A stretch of DNA of 64,000 nucleotides, from positions 158,501-222,500 of the forward strand of contig CAJNDS010001380.1 in assembly GCA_905221605.1 (NCBI GenBank). The letters run 5' to 3'. The position numbers and the translations under genes are program-made. The notes beneath the pieces were generated by a model. It worked only from the letters and a program-made list of their open reading frames with translations. It made no database searches and was not told the DNA's origin. The DNA is from Symbiodinium natans (taxonomy: Eukaryota > Sar > Dinophyceae > Suessiales > Symbiodiniaceae). Every line of letters begins with the position of its first letter. Within the stretch, counting starts at the first letter, position 1. Positions 54,018 through 64,000 of the stretch are shown here, piece by piece.

Positions 54018-54108
54018 CGTCTTCCCTGGTCAAGGCGGCTGCGAGTGCGCCGGGCACGAGATTCAGACGAAGCCCGAAGGCCTGGTGGCCCTGTGGTATC
54101 CTTTTCGG
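54018..54108 (+). CDS. Exon-like island, Cys-containing
   Basis: TTTCCAG|CGTCTT to TTTTCG|GGGTTT. Reads VFPGQGGCECAGHEIQTKPE then GLVALWYPF. Another frame is open through the whole island from 53972 (GSYFEEEGPPALDFQRLPWS), so the frame is not certain. Confidence 0.35.
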
Positions 54109-54580
54109 GGTTTAGGGTTTAGGGTTTAGGGTTTGGGGGGGCGCGTTTTTGAGACAGTTTTTTCGGGCCTTTTGGAGGTTTGTTTGGAGGCTTAGAGTTT
54201 GAGGGTTTAGGGTATAATTACGGGTTTCAGGTTGCGGACTTGGGGGCTAGGGAATTTGGGTTTCGGGGTTGGGGTGCTTGGGGTGTATGGTTCAGGGGAT
54301 TTGGGTTTGGGAGGGGGGATTTTGAGGGGTGGCGTGGGGCCCCTTACTGTGTTTGTTGTCGTGAAGGCGCCGTTTCGAAACTACAAGTTTTGTTCATATA
54401 TTAAGTTCTGACACAGGAGCCGAATTGAGCCAATGTTTTCCCCTAAACCCACGATAAAAAACGTCCTAAACCCTCTTCAACCATGCTAAGCCCCATGCGC
54501 TTGAAAACCCTGAACCCTAAATTCTTGAAGGGTTTAGGGTTGAGCGTTTCGGCTTTTCAGGTGCCATCAGCTCGTTTTAG

Positions 54581-54651
54581 GAGGTAGCGATCTGCGCGCC
54601 AGGCTCGAGTGAGTGGACCACGGCAACTGGCGACTGCCGAAGCCTCGTGCA
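54581..54651 (+). CDS. Exon-like island, Cys-containing
   Basis: TTTTAG|GAGGTA to GTGCA|GCCTAC (GC donor). Reads EVAICAPGSSEWTTATGDCR then SLV. Probably extracellular. Confidence 0.4.
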
Positions 54652-55049
54652 GCCTACAGCTAAGCCCTAAACTTAGGCCCTAAACCCTAAAGGGATCCCG
54701 TGGCTTAAGGTAACATTACATCCCTAAAAGGGAGAAATTGAAAGCCATGGGCGTTTGGGCCGAAACTCCCTGAACCCTAAACCCTAAACCCTAAACCCGA
54801 AACCCTCCTAAACCGTAAACAAACCCTGAGCCCTAAACCCCAAACCCCAAACCCCAAAACCCTAGCCCTAAGCCCTAAGGCCTAAAACGTCACCCCTGAA
54901 CCCCCTAAACTGAATGAACCTTCAACCTCACAGATTCCTTAGAGCCCCTTGATAGCCCAGTGGTACCCCTTTTCCCTTCTTTTGCTTCAAGGTTCTCTCA
55001 TAAAGTAACCCACCCAAGCAAAATGGGTGCCCGTATTATAGCACATGGC

Positions 55050-55163
55050 TACCCAGATCTTCCACAACCCTTTTCTTAAGGAATATACCCTAATTTATAC
55101 TAAGGATCCTTAATTTAAATTAGGGTATATTCCTTAGTAAAGGGGTTTTTGGAGATCTGGGTA
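55050..55163. mobile_element. MITE-like element with ~48-bp inverted ends
   Basis: TACCCAGATCTTCCACAACC...AATATACCCTAATTTA pairs with its reverse complement at the right end; centre AAGGATCCTTA. Half-copies at 16495-16556 (CGATCTTCCAAAACCCC) and 61166-61190. Confidence 0.75.
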
Positions 55164-55692
55164 CTTGCATTCCTTGGAGACGAGTTTGAACCCAAACGCC
55201 CCCTAAACCCTAACCTCCAGCTTCTCGACGCCCATTCTTAGGGCTCCTTTAATCGGGTTTAGGGTTTGGGGTTTAGGGTTTAGGGTTTAGGGTTTGGGGT
55301 TTAGGGTTTAGGGTTTGGGGTTTAGGGTTTCGGTTCTCGAGGTTGGCCGTGTTGGGGTTACAAAGTACGATCGGCCCCCCGTAAGGACGAGGACTACATG
55401 TCACAGGGAATCCCACAAGCTGTTGGCTGAACATCCACTTTGTATGAGGATACCCGACCCCTCACGCCTCAAATCCCTGTTCGGGTCCTTAGGCTTGTTT
55501 CACGACACCCTCAGAAGTAGGCAGGCCCCTACACCCTAATTTCAGACCCTAAACCTTAAACCCTCAACTTCAACAACACGTTTCGGAAGGGCGAAGGTCC
55601 CGGTGGGTTGGCGAGACCTCCGGTGGCAAAATCTACTGGAGGAGGATAGCCACTGGTCCGACGAGTGCAGTGCCCTGCTGACTTGGGCTCAG

Positions 55693-55784
55693 CATTGCAT
55701 ACAGAGCGAGCTCTTTCAGAAGATGTACGCGACATCTTTGACAAGGTGGAGTTGTTGCCCATCATGCGGTGGAAGCACCTTTCG
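55693..55784 (+). CDS. Exon-like island, unknown protein
   Basis: GCTCAG|CATTGC to CTTTCG|GTGAAG. Reads LHTERALSEDVRDIFDKVEL then LPIMRWKHLS. An overlapping upstream frame (WQNLLEEDSHWSDECSALLT, from about 55620) is open in another phase. No repeats in 55560-55860. Confidence 0.4.
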
Positions 55785-56030
55785 GTGAAGATAAATAGCC
55801 TCCAGCCTTCACCCTAATTCTGAGGGCACAGCGTGAGGTAATTATACTGTATCTGATATCCAATATACAGCTTCCCTAAACCCTAAACCCTGAACCCCAA
55901 ATCCTAAACCCTAAACCCCAAACCCCAAATCCTAAACCTAAACCCCAAACCCGAAACCCCAAACCCCAAATCCTAAACCCTAAACCTTAGGCCCTCCCGT
56001 CCCCAGAATCCCCCAAGCCGTGTGCGTCAG

Positions 56031-56076
56031 GTCTCACGGCCGATCTTCGCTACTGCCACGTCTACGACTCTTGGCA
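56031..56076 (+). CDS. Exon-like island, Cys-containing
   Basis: GCGTCAG|GTCTCA to TTGGCA|GCCCAG (GC donor). Reads LTADLRYCHVYDSW. The next bases are the left end of a MITE-like repeat whose right end is at 56219, with arrays between. Confidence 0.4.
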
Positions 56077-56219
56077 GCCCAGTGGTACCCTTGTTAATCC
56101 GCAAGGGTTTAGGGTTTAGGGTTTAGATTATAATCACCCTAAACCCTAAACCCGAAACCCTAAACCCTAAACCCTAAACCCTATACACCACTTTTTCTTC
56201 TAGTAGGGATACTGGGCTA
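56074..56219. mobile_element. MITE-like ends separated by heptamer arrays
   Basis: GGCAGCCCAGTGGTACCC at 56074 and TAGGGATACTGGGCTACC at 56202-56219 are inverted ends of the 28169-28283 family type. The expected core is replaced by TTTAGGG (56104-56125) and CCCTAAA (56137-56180) runs facing each other. Confidence 0.5.
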
Positions 56220-57078
56220 CCAAGGACTTGCAGCCCAACGCGCGGGTGTTGGGCCGGATGCAGGAGCGGTCTTAGGGTTTAGGGTTTAGGGTTTAGGGTT
56301 TGGGGTTTAGGGTTTAGGGTTTAGGGTTTAGGGTTTAGGGTTTTGGGGTTTAGGGGTTTGGGGTTTAGGGTTTGGGGTTTAGGGTTTATGGGTTTGAGGG
56401 TTTATAGGGTTTGCAGGGTTTTGTAGGGTTTTGTGGGGCGTATAGGGTTTGTGGGGTTTCTAGGTTGTTTCAAGGGTTTGTAGGGTTTATAGGGTTTACA
56501 CGGGGAATAGGGCTTGAAAGGGTTATTTATTTTTTTTTGCAGGGCAGGGGGGGGGGGGGGGGGGGGCGTGGTAGGGGTGTTGACTTCTCAGGGTTTAGGG
56601 GGCTGAGGAAAGCTCGGAGAAAGCCTTTTAATGAAACCCTCTCAACCCCAAAGGCCTAAGGGCCTAAGCCCGAAAGCTCACAAGCCGTTTTTTTTTGTCT
56701 TCTAGGAAATTGGGGAGCATAAATTGGTGTTGGCAGGGTTCCGGCGTGAAAGGGTTTAGGGTTTAGAACAGGGTGGAGGATTCATGGGATTCTATCTTGG
56801 ACACCGTAAGGTTGTACCTTGGGTTTGGGGACCCGTTTTGAAGATCCCCTAAGCGAATTATTAGGAGTATATGAAGAGAACGAACCTCTTGGGGTACGTC
56901 CTGAGGGGTCCGAGTTTGATTCCCTTGAAGCATGTACATGAAACGCGGAAAGCCCATCTTTTGTCACGTAATATGGTTCTCACGCAGGCTGAGGCTTGAG
57001 GGTACTGGATTTACGGCTTTGGGGGTTGAGGCTTTTATGCTGAAGCGCGTTTGTCACGCCTGACAACCTTACACGGGA

Positions 57079-57387
57079 TACCAACCCCCGCACGACGCCA
57101 CTCGACCCAGCACCAAGATGGCCAGCCACAGACACAAAGGGGCATGGTGGATTGGGATGCACACAGTGGCCAACTACGACGAGGCCGACCCGGCGAGAAG
57201 ACCCACGCTACCACCAGGCACTACGGGATTCCTATACCAAGACAAACGAAGCCAGCAACGCCTGGACGCTGCACATTCGCCAAGCACCACCGCCGAGCAC
57301 CCGCCACCTACTGCCGGGTTAGCCATACCGGGGTACACAGCCATGGTCGTGGCTCCAACTCGAACTAGACCTAAGCCCAAGCCTTAG
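57079..57387 (+). CDS. Open frame of about 100 codons ending in a stop
   Basis: Reads TGYQPPHDATRPSTKMASHR, HKGAWWIGMHTVANYDEADP, then a Pro/Thr-rich tail, stop at 57385-57387. An internal ATG is at 57118. The absence of repeats and the G/C third positions support coding. It could be a terminal exon or a small gene. No family recognised. Confidence 0.45.
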   Translation, partial: YQPPHDATRPSTKMASHRHKGAWWIGMHTVANYDEADPARRPTLPPGTTGFLYQDKRSQQRLDAAHSPSTTAEHPPPTAGLAIPGYTAMVVAPTRTRPKPKP

Positions 57388-57899
57388 ATTCTCTGTTTGC
57401 CGGCCAGTTTTTGTTTAGGGTTTAGGGCCAGTTTAGGGCTTAGGGTATAGGATTTAGGGCTTGCATTTCTTTAGGGGGTTCTGGTAACTTATGGCCAACT
57501 CGCTGGTAGGGCTTTGAGGCAAAGGGCAGCAAGCCGACTAACCCGACACCCGCAACACAACCAACGCGCCTGTGCAGACGACCTGCCTGGATCCGGCGAT
57601 GAGTAGTAGCTCGACAGCAAGCCTTGAAACGTCTCAACCTTAAACCCTAAAACCCCAAACCCCAAACCCTAATACCCCAAACCCTAAACCCTAAAACCCT
57701 AAACCCCAAACCCTAAACCCCAAAATAACACCCCAAGCCTTGAAACCCCCCCACTTAGGGGGTTTTGGGTCTCCTGGCGTCGGGTCAGAGGACTTGGTCC
57801 TGCCCCGCTCGGGCCGGGCCATTTAGGGGAGGACGGCCCTAGCCCCTAAACCGTGAAACCCTAGACCCTAAACCCTAAACCCTAAGCCCTAAGCCCTAA

Positions 57900-58023
57900 A
57901 CCCTAAATCCCACACCCTAAACCCTAAACCCTAAACCCTAAACCCTAAACCCTAAACCCTAAACCCTAAACCCTAAACCCTAAACCCTAAACCCTAAACC
58001 CTAAACCCTAAACCCTAAACCCT
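57900..58023. repeat. Long CCCTAAA array
   Basis: Seventeen or so near-perfect units, ending 19 bp before the exon-like island at 58042. Confidence 0.95.
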
Positions 58024-58041
58024 ACCCTGAGCTGACCTGAG

Positions 58042-58082
58042 GCAACTGGTCAGATGCTGTCGCAGTCCTGATCACCTTGCCG
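58042..58082 (+). CDS. Exon-like island before the Cys-rich chain
   Basis: CCTGAG|GCAACT to TTGCCG|GCCCAG (GC donor). Reads NWSDAVAVLITLP and can join 59098 in phase. Its membership is tentative. Confidence 0.4.
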
Positions 58083-59097
58083 GCCCAGCACTCAGGGTTT
58101 AGAGCTTAGGCTTTCGGGTTTAGGGTTTGGGGTTTAGGGTTTAGGGTTTAGGGCTTCGAGTTTAGGGCTTAGGGTTTAGGGTTTGGGGTTTAGGGTTTAG
58201 GGTTTAGGGCTTAAGGTTTAGGGTTTAGGGCTTCGAGTTTAGGGCTTAGGGCTTGGGGCTTAGGCCTTTAGGGTCAGGATCTCGAAGCCCCAAATCCTGA
58301 ACCCCTTTCGCCCCCCAGGTGACTGGAGACCGCCCTAAACCCTAAACCCTTAACCCAAGTAAGAGGCAAGTCCAAAGAGGCAACCCCGGCAGCCTCTTTG
58401 GGTAGCGCGAATGGAAGGGACATGGGGAACCCCGGCTTTTTTCCTGCTAGGCCTTAGGCCTTCGGGTTTAGGGTTTGGTTAAGGGCTCGGGGCTTAGGGC
58501 TTCGGGTTTAGGATTAGGGTTTGGAGTTCCCATTCCCTTGCAAGCCTTAGAGGGTAGGGCTTGAGGGAAACTAAATGGGTTCCCTTGAAGGGTGGGGGTC
58601 TCCTGAAGGGTCCGACGGGAGTTTGTAAGGGTTTGAACCCTGAACCTAAACACTAAACCCTAAACCCAAACCCGAAACACCAAACCCTAACAACTTAAAC
58701 AGCCCTAACAGCTAGAAGCCTAAAGTCCCAAGCCAGGGGCCGAAGCAGGAGTCGGATTGTATGAGTCGCAGACGTGATGGTTAAGAGATCCTAGAGTTGT
58801 AAGGCCAACAAAAGCAGAGGACCCTCTATCCCTATCACCCTAAACCCTAAAGCTCCTGGCTCCTATTAGGGAGTGAGGGAATTTGGTACCCTGAGTATCC
58901 CTTTAAGTTAGAGGGATATAAGGTAGTAAACCGGCTTGAACCCTACACAGCTTGAATCCTAATGCCCTCAAGCAACAGCCTCAACACCTTAGACCCATTC
59001 GACTTTCGGGTTCATAGGGTTGAGGGCTGAGGGAACCTGAAATGCCCCAACCCTAAACCCTAAACGCTACCCCCCGACCCTAAACCCTAAACCCCAG

Positions 59098-59219
59098 AAC
59101 AAGCGTGAAACTTGTGACACCAAGAACCGCGCGAACCAGGCCTGCAAATGGACCTTCAACTCCAGCTACATGGGTGCCGCATCCACGGAGTTCGGGTCTC
59201 AGCTAGGCAATGGCCTGAC
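59098..59219 (+). CDS. Cys-rich gene, exon a
   Basis: CCCCAG|AACAAG to CTGAC|GTGAGG. Reads NKRETCDTKNRANQACKWTF then NSSYMGAASTEFGSQLGNGL. Ends with two bases that join the G of the next exon. Confidence 0.65.
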
Positions 59220-60556
59220 GTGAGGCTCTCGGGTTCTACAGGGTTTGGGTTTTTTGGGGTTTGAGGTTTCGGGTTTAGGATCAAGGGTTCGATGCGTAGT
59301 TGTCTTAAGCCTTGCAGCCCTATAGCCCTTATGCTCTGAAGCCTTTAGCCCTGGCACGACTAAACCCTGAACCCTGAACCTAAACCCTAAACCGTCCTAA
59401 ACCCTAAACCCGAAACCCCAAACCCCAAACCCTAAATCCTGAACCCTAAACCCTAAACCCTAAACCCTAAACCCCAAACCCTAAACCCTAAACCCGGGCA
59501 CCCCACGGTAAACCCAAGAAGCGGTTTCCGTAAAGCCCTTGGGCCCTCACTCTGCGTAGGGTTTAGGCTTTGGGGTTTAGGGTTTAGGGTTTAGGGTTTA
59601 GGGACTAGGGGTCCATGTACCTTATTGTTATATATACTTGGGCCCCCAAATTCCCTAGATATAGCAAGTACTTTAAGGCCCAAGCCTATAAGGCCTGTAA
59701 GCCGCAAAAAAACCTCATACCACCCAGACCCACTAGGACCCGGAGTGGGCGCTTTTTTCCCTTTTTTTAGGGTCGGCATTCCCTTGTAATCCCCTTCAAC
59801 CAAAAAGGTATTAGCCTCATAACTCCCAAACCCTAAACCCTAAACCCTAAACCCTAAACCCTAAACCCTAAACCCTAAACCCTAAACCCTAAACCCTAAC
59901 CCTAAACCCTAAACCCTAAACCCTGCCAAGGCTGGAGTGTGTGGACAAGACCTTCTGTGATATCTGGGATAGCGGCGTCGCAGATTCGCCTTGCCCTCAC
60001 AGAGCCAGCAGGTGTACGGTTTAACTCAGGGGTTGCCGGGTTTATAGGGTTGAGGGTTTAGGGTTTGGGGTTTAGGGTTTGGGGTTTGGGGTTCAGGGAG
60101 GCTTGAGGGGTGTTTCAGGGGACTTGTTTGCTACTTGCAGGCTTCATCTGCCGGTTGTTTGGGGCCCAAGCTCCAGCAGTCTGCACCCTGAACCAGGGTT
60201 TATACCCCAAAAGCCTTGAAGCCCAAAGGGTTTAGGGTTTAGGGTTTAGGGTTTAGGGTTTAGGGTTTAGGGTTTAGGGTTTAGGGTTAAACCCTAAAAC
60301 CCAGAACTGACCCTTCAAAGACACCCCGGACCAAAAAGACACGCAAGCGGAAATCTTGAAAGCCCCAAGGCCTCAATCCCTGACACCGAAACCCCCTAAA
60401 CTCCTCAGCCTAAACCCTACCACCACCACCAGTGTGGGGAGGGCTGGAAATACCATGGGTTGTTTAGGGCCAAAGTTTTGGGGTTAATATAGGGTCGGAA
60501 TATTTATTAATCACTAATGAACTTCCCTTATGGTCCCTTTGTAATGATACTATAGC

Positions 60557-60601
<45 letters not shown>

Positions 60602-63355
60602 TCCCCCCCCCTCCCCCGCAAAAAAAAACTCTTTTAATTGTTCAGGCCCCTACATTAGGTGCACAATTTAGGGCTTGTTTAGGGTTTCGGAGGTTTTGTG
60701 GTTTATGGCGCGCTGTGAAGTTTAGGGCTCAAGAGCTTACTCGGAGGTTCAGGGTACTTGCAACCCCAATTTTTGCCGTACTTAGGAGCCCCCTCAGTCC
60801 TCAAAGCAGGTTTTAGGCAGACTTATGGTTAGGGTACCTTATATCCCCCTATACAAACCTTTTTGAGGGATTACATCGGGTGATTGTGATTTGTTGGTTT
60901 TGGGGTGTTGTTTTTTGGTTGGGGGGGGCCTTATAATAAGTATACCCATGAACCTCCAAGTAGGGTTCAGGGAGGTCAGCGGGTGTTGGGAATGGAGAGT
61001 GCCAGAACCCCAAGCTACGAACCCTCAACTGTAAACCCTAGACCCGAAACCCTGAACCCTAAACCCTAAACCCTAAACCCTAAACCCCTCAGACAGGTCC
61101 TGCTGCAACAGCCGCGGTGGCCGGCTCCGCTGCCCTCCGGACTTCCCGGTCGCTTTGCTGCAAGATACCCCAGATCTTCCAAAACCCCTTTAGGGTTTAA
61201 TGTTGAGGGTTTTGGGTTTAGGGCAAAGATGCAGAGTAGGCCCTCATTCCCTTGTTTTAGGGTCCAGGCTCCCCTCTAAGCCCCTGCTCAACCTTCCTAG
61301 CTGAGTTTTTAGGTCTAGATTAGGGTCCCTTTTGGGGTCCTCCTTGTAAGAAGGGCCGCTTGAGACCAAAAACGGACCCTGTTTTGGAGAGCCACCCACA
61401 TGTCCGGCTTAGCAAAGCGCCGACGGCCCAAGACCTGCTTCCTGGCATCCCTCGCTTCCTACGAAGCCTACGATTTGCTCAAGAACCTTAGGGTTTAGGG
61501 TTTAGGGTTTAGGGTTTAATTAGGGTTTAGGGTTTAGGGTTTAGGGTTTAGGGTTTAGGGTTTAGGGTTTAGGGTTATATCGCCCTGAAAGGGAAGAGTA
61601 CACTTTTTTTGGATGGTTCTTAAGCGAATAGTAGAAGCCTCTTCCACGCACCCTCCCCCCCCCCCCCCCCCCCAAAGAGCTCCACACGCTGCCTTTCAGC
61701 TTTTGCGCAAGGCTTTTCTGTATTAGGTTTTTGATTATTCTGTAGTGCTGAGCAAGGGTACCCACCTGTTCTCCGTCCTTCTGGGGTTTCAATCCTGAGA
61801 GACCCGAAACTACTCGACCCTCCCTCTTTCGGGAATGAGGGTTAAGTTGTAGCTCCAGGGTTTTCGCCCTAAACCCTAATCCGCGGGGGGCAAATCTGCT
61901 GCCGAGGTGATGTGCCAGAACAGCAGCGTGCCTTGGACAGCAGCTCCCATGAGGGTTGCGGGTTTAGGGTTTAGGGTCCCTAAGCCCAAGAATGCGCCCA
62001 AAACCCCGAACAACCCTTAGCACCCTAAACCCTAACCCTAAACCCTAAACCCTAAACCCTAAACCCTAAACTTAAGACCCTAGGGGTTTGGGGTTTTGGG
62101 GTGTAGGGCTTCATGGGGCCCAGGAGCTACCCAGGGAGCCTTAGGCAATCTGGGGAGTCATGTGGAGTACTTAGTAGGCCCCCTGCCCACTGCCCCCCCT
62201 CCTAAACCCTAAACCCTAAACCCTAAACCCTAAACCCTAAACCCTAAACCCTAGACCCTAGACCCTAAACCCTAAACCCTAAACTCCCTAAACCCTAAAC
62301 CCTAAACCACCCCACTTTAGGGCCCTCATGGCTCAAGGACTGCGCAGGAGGGCAAGACCACTGCTGCATGGCCACGGACGCCGAGTGCCGGGCGCCCTTT
62401 TCTTCGCTCTCCCGCCGGCCTCAGGGTTTCGTGTTGAGGGATGTTAAAAGGCCCCTGAACCCTAAACTCTAAGCCCTGAACTCTAAACCCTAAACCCTAA
62501 ACCCTAAACCCTAAACCCTAAACCCTAAACCCTAAACCCTAAACCCTAAACCCTAAACCCTAAACCCTAAACCCTAAACCCTAAACCCTAAACCCTAAAC
62601 CTTACAGTTTTTAGGTAGTCCCACCGAAGCAGCTTTTGTTCTGAACCCTACGGCTGCACAGACTTTCATGTTGTTGTCGGATGCCGGGGACCGGTTAGGG
62701 GAGGGGCTTCAGGCGAGGATCTGGGGGGTCTCTCCCGTAAAACCTCAGCGCTGCCAGGTGAAGCCTACAACCCTAAACCCTAAACCCTAAACCCTAAACC
62801 CTAAACCCTAAACTGGCAGGCAGTAAAGTCAGGTTAGCCTGAGTTCGAAACCCCCAGCAGGTGTTAGGGCTTTAGGGCAGTGTAGGCTTGAGGCTTTTGC
62901 TTGAGGTAGGGGTTCAGGGTTTAGGGTTTAGGGTTTAGGGTTCAGGGCTTAGAGTTTAGGAGTTAGGGTTTAGGGTTTAGGGTTTAGGGTTTAGGGCTTC
63001 GGGCTTAGGGTTTAGGGTTTCAAGGGTTTCAAGGGAAGTCTGCTTGGTCAGGCCCCGAAGGTAACCCGAACGTTTCAACCGTCCAGAGCAGCCGTGTCCC
63101 GCCGCCGCCGCCGCCATTTGTGGCCCACCGTCTTCGCAGAGCCCCAGCGTTCGACAGCTGCTGAGCCCTAAACCCTAAACCCTAAACCCTAAACCCTAAA
63201 CCCTAAACCCTAAACCCTAAACCCTAAACTAAGACCTGCTCCCAAGTCCCAGGTCCGAATGTATTCAAGGTCTTTCGCATCCGCCAAGATCATGGACCAT
63301 AGGTGCGCCCTTCAATTGCCCGGCTCCCTATCTCCAGAAGAATTCGTCAACTCGG
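59098..63355 (+). CDS. Split gene for a cysteine-rich protein, at least seven exons
   Basis: Exons at 59098-59219, 59931-60011, 61097-61148, 61907-61939, 62338-62391, 62608-62757 and 63253-63355 join in phase at every junction. The product contains ETCDTKNRANQACKW, LECVDKTFCDIW, SCCNSRGGRLRCPPDFPVMC and DCAGGQDHCCMATDAEC. The spacing (CC, CPP..P.MC, DHCC) indicates a disulfide-bonded extracellular or lumenal domain. I recall similar Cys-rich segments in dinoflagellate proteins but cannot name a characterised family, so no function is assigned. Donors are GT or GC; all but one acceptor is AG|G or AG|T. The first four introns run TTTAGGG near the donor to CCCTAAA near the acceptor. Earlier islands from 46 kb may be the 5' part. 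The 3' end is not identified. Confidence 0.62.
59931..60011 (+). CDS. Cys-rich gene, exon b
   Basis: GCCAAG|GCTGGA to CAGCAG|GTGTAC. Reads LECVDKTFCDIWDSGVADSP then CPHRAS(R). In phase on both sides. Confidence 0.65.
60557..60615. repeat. Poly-C run
   Basis: About 43 C residues, then CTCTCCCCCCCCTCCCCC. The length is probably unreliable. A poly-A stretch follows. Confidence 0.9.
60739..60961. mobile_element. MITE-like element, 'GGTTCATGGTACTTA' family, diverged long copy
   Basis: ACTCGGAGGTTCAGGGTACTT and AGTATACCCATGAACCTCCAAGT form the ends. The core is longer and less symmetric than in the other two copies. Confidence 0.55.
61097..61148 (+). CDS. Cys-rich gene, exon c
   Basis: GACAG|GTCCTG to TTCCCG|GTCGCT. 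Reads SCCNSRGGRLRCPPDFP, in phase with exons b and d. The intron that follows begins with a MITE-like end (CCAGATCTTCCAAAACCCC). Confidence 0.68.
61468..61634. mobile_element. MITE-like element with a TTTAGGG array as its core
   Basis: CTACGATTTGCTCAAGAACC at 61468-61487 and GGTTCTTAAGCGAATAGTAG at 61615-61634 are inverted ends of the 16217 family. Between them 61488-61576 is a nearly pure TTTAGGG array. The array is thus inside the element. Confidence 0.7.
61907..61939 (+). CDS. Cys-rich gene, exon d (33 nt)
   Basis: GCCGAG|GTGATG to TGGACA|GCAGCT (GC donor). Reads VMCQNSSVPWT, completing CPPDFP|VMC. Confidence 0.62.
62338..62391 (+). CDS. Cys-rich gene, exon e
   Basis: CTCAAG|GACTGC to TGCCGG|GCGCCC (GC donor). 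Eighteen codons, DCAGGQDHCCMATDAECR. Confidence 0.65.
62480..62602. repeat. Long CCCTAAA array
   Basis: About 17 perfect units, ending six bases before the exon at 62608. Confidence 0.95.
62608..62757 (+). CDS. Cys-rich gene, exon f (50 codons)
   Basis: CTTACAG|TTTTTA to TGCCAG|GTGAAG, exactly 50 codons. Reads FLGSPTEAAFVLNPTAAQTF, MLLSDAGDRLGEGLQARIWG, VSPVKPQRCQ. In phase with exons e and g, though less Cys-rich. Confidence 0.55.
63253..63355 (+). CDS. Cys-rich gene, exon g
   Basis: TCCCAG|GTCCGA to CTCGG|GTTTAGGG. Reads VRMYSRSFASAKIMDHRCAL then QLPGSLSPEEFVNS. The donor GT is the first base pair of the TTTAGGG array. Confidence 0.55.
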
Positions 63356-64000
63356 GTTTAGGGTTTAGGGTTTAGGGTTTAGGGTTTAGGGTTTAGGGTT
63401 TGGATATAGTTAGTAGCTGAATGAGTGCACTTTACACTTTTTGGGGATACTAGAATCCCATATAGAACTGAAAAGTGTACACATTTTTGGGGGCTGATGA
63501 ACTCAGCAACTAAGTTTAGGGATAGAAGTTCACTAGGTAGGCCCTTGGGATATTTTGTATTTTCCCTTCTATTCAGGAATATTTGTTCAGAGGCTTTTGA
63601 GGGCCATCCTAATTTAGATGCCGATCAGCAGCTTCTCCACGCTGTGGTGGCTGTGGTTCAGGGTTTAGGGTTTAGGGTTTAGGCCACAATTTCACCCCCT
63701 TGGCAATGACCCTGGCGCCGCAATGGCGGCCCTGGCGGCTACGGAGGCTATCCGCCTACCGGCTGCGACTGCACCGAAAGCCTCAGATCCTGACCCGAAA
63801 CCCGAAACCCTAAACCCTAAGCCCTAAACCCGACACCCTAAACCCCAAACCCAGACCGCTGCACTGCACAATTCGTGCACCGCACAACTCACAGACTAGC
63901 CCTAAACCCTGGACTCAAAATGGGCTCCCTTCTCTATTGGTTGCTTAAGAACCCTCAAAAAACAAATCATATTATTTGTTATTCAAAACAATGAAGGGAC
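63356..64000. repeat. Right edge: arrays, one MITE, one weak island
   Basis: TTTAGGG array 63356-63400, the element at 63409-63514, then 63690-63790 reading AAMAALAATEAIRLPAATAP on the plus strand with G/C third positions (possible exon, borders unclear). A further 'TTGCTTAAGAACC' element end starts near 63938 and is cut by the window edge. Confidence 0.5.
63409..63514. mobile_element. MITE-like element related to the inner element at 18152-18235
   Basis: GTTAGTAGCTGAATGAGT and ACTCAGCAACTAAG form the ends, with inner arms CACTTTACACTTTTTGGGG and AAAAGTGTACACATTTTTGG. Confidence 0.65.

Noticed and set aside
62838-62860. GAGTTCGAAACCCCC, resembling a tRNA T-arm
   Set aside because: No matching acceptor stem, D-arm or anticodon arm could be found around it.
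1-64000. CRISPR array
   Set aside because: Repeats are contiguous heptamers or dispersed elements, with no regular repeat-spacer layout; the content is eukaryotic.

Overview
This window looks like nuclear DNA of a dinoflagellate. Four observations support that. The whole window is studded with short arrays of the heptamer TTTAGGG / CCCTAAA in both orientations. Coding sequence is cut into very small exons with AG|G acceptors and a mixture of GT, GC and GA donors. A Ty1/copia element is present whose LTR carries the last ten bases of the dinoflagellate spliced leader. Exon fragments encode a ubiquitin-like head followed by RCC1/HERC-type repeats of the 'VVTWGDP..GG / AFAA' kind. I cannot name the genus. 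The heptamer arrays are interstitial, not a chromosome end, because their orientation flips dozens of times.

Layout. 1-6138: arrays with a few exon-like islands. 6144-15353: a full-length Ty1/copia retrotransposon (identical 122-bp LTRs, 5-bp target duplication GCCTA, PBS, PPT, gag, protease, integrase, RT, RNase H) whose reading frame is broken three times. 15359-21228: arrays, small inverted-repeat elements (one nested in another) and exon-like islands, one clearly on the minus strand. 21229 to about 42560, plus strand: a gene I assembled by eye from 23 small exons (22 to 100 nt); nearly all joins keep frame and give one N-terminal ubiquitin-like domain followed by about nine RCC1-like units. 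Its ninth intron contains a complete sulfotransferase-like gene (27547-29140). 42561-46146: MITE-like elements, arrays and one array-poor stretch. 46147 to the right edge: further small plus-strand exons; the best-supported chain (59098-63355) encodes a cysteine-rich protein over at least seven exons in phase.

The recurring pattern is intron architecture. In most introns of the two well-supported split genes, TTTAGGG-type repeats follow the donor and CCCTAAA-type repeats precede the acceptor. These are reverse complements, so the two intron ends could pair and bring the splice sites together. The first intron of the sulfotransferase gene is, end to end, a copy of a dispersed repeat found three more times in the window, which looks like an introner-type element. 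I regard the telomere-like intron-end inverted repeats and the hidden exon chains as the most interesting content. All exon calls are from reading by eye; no alignment or RNA data were available.
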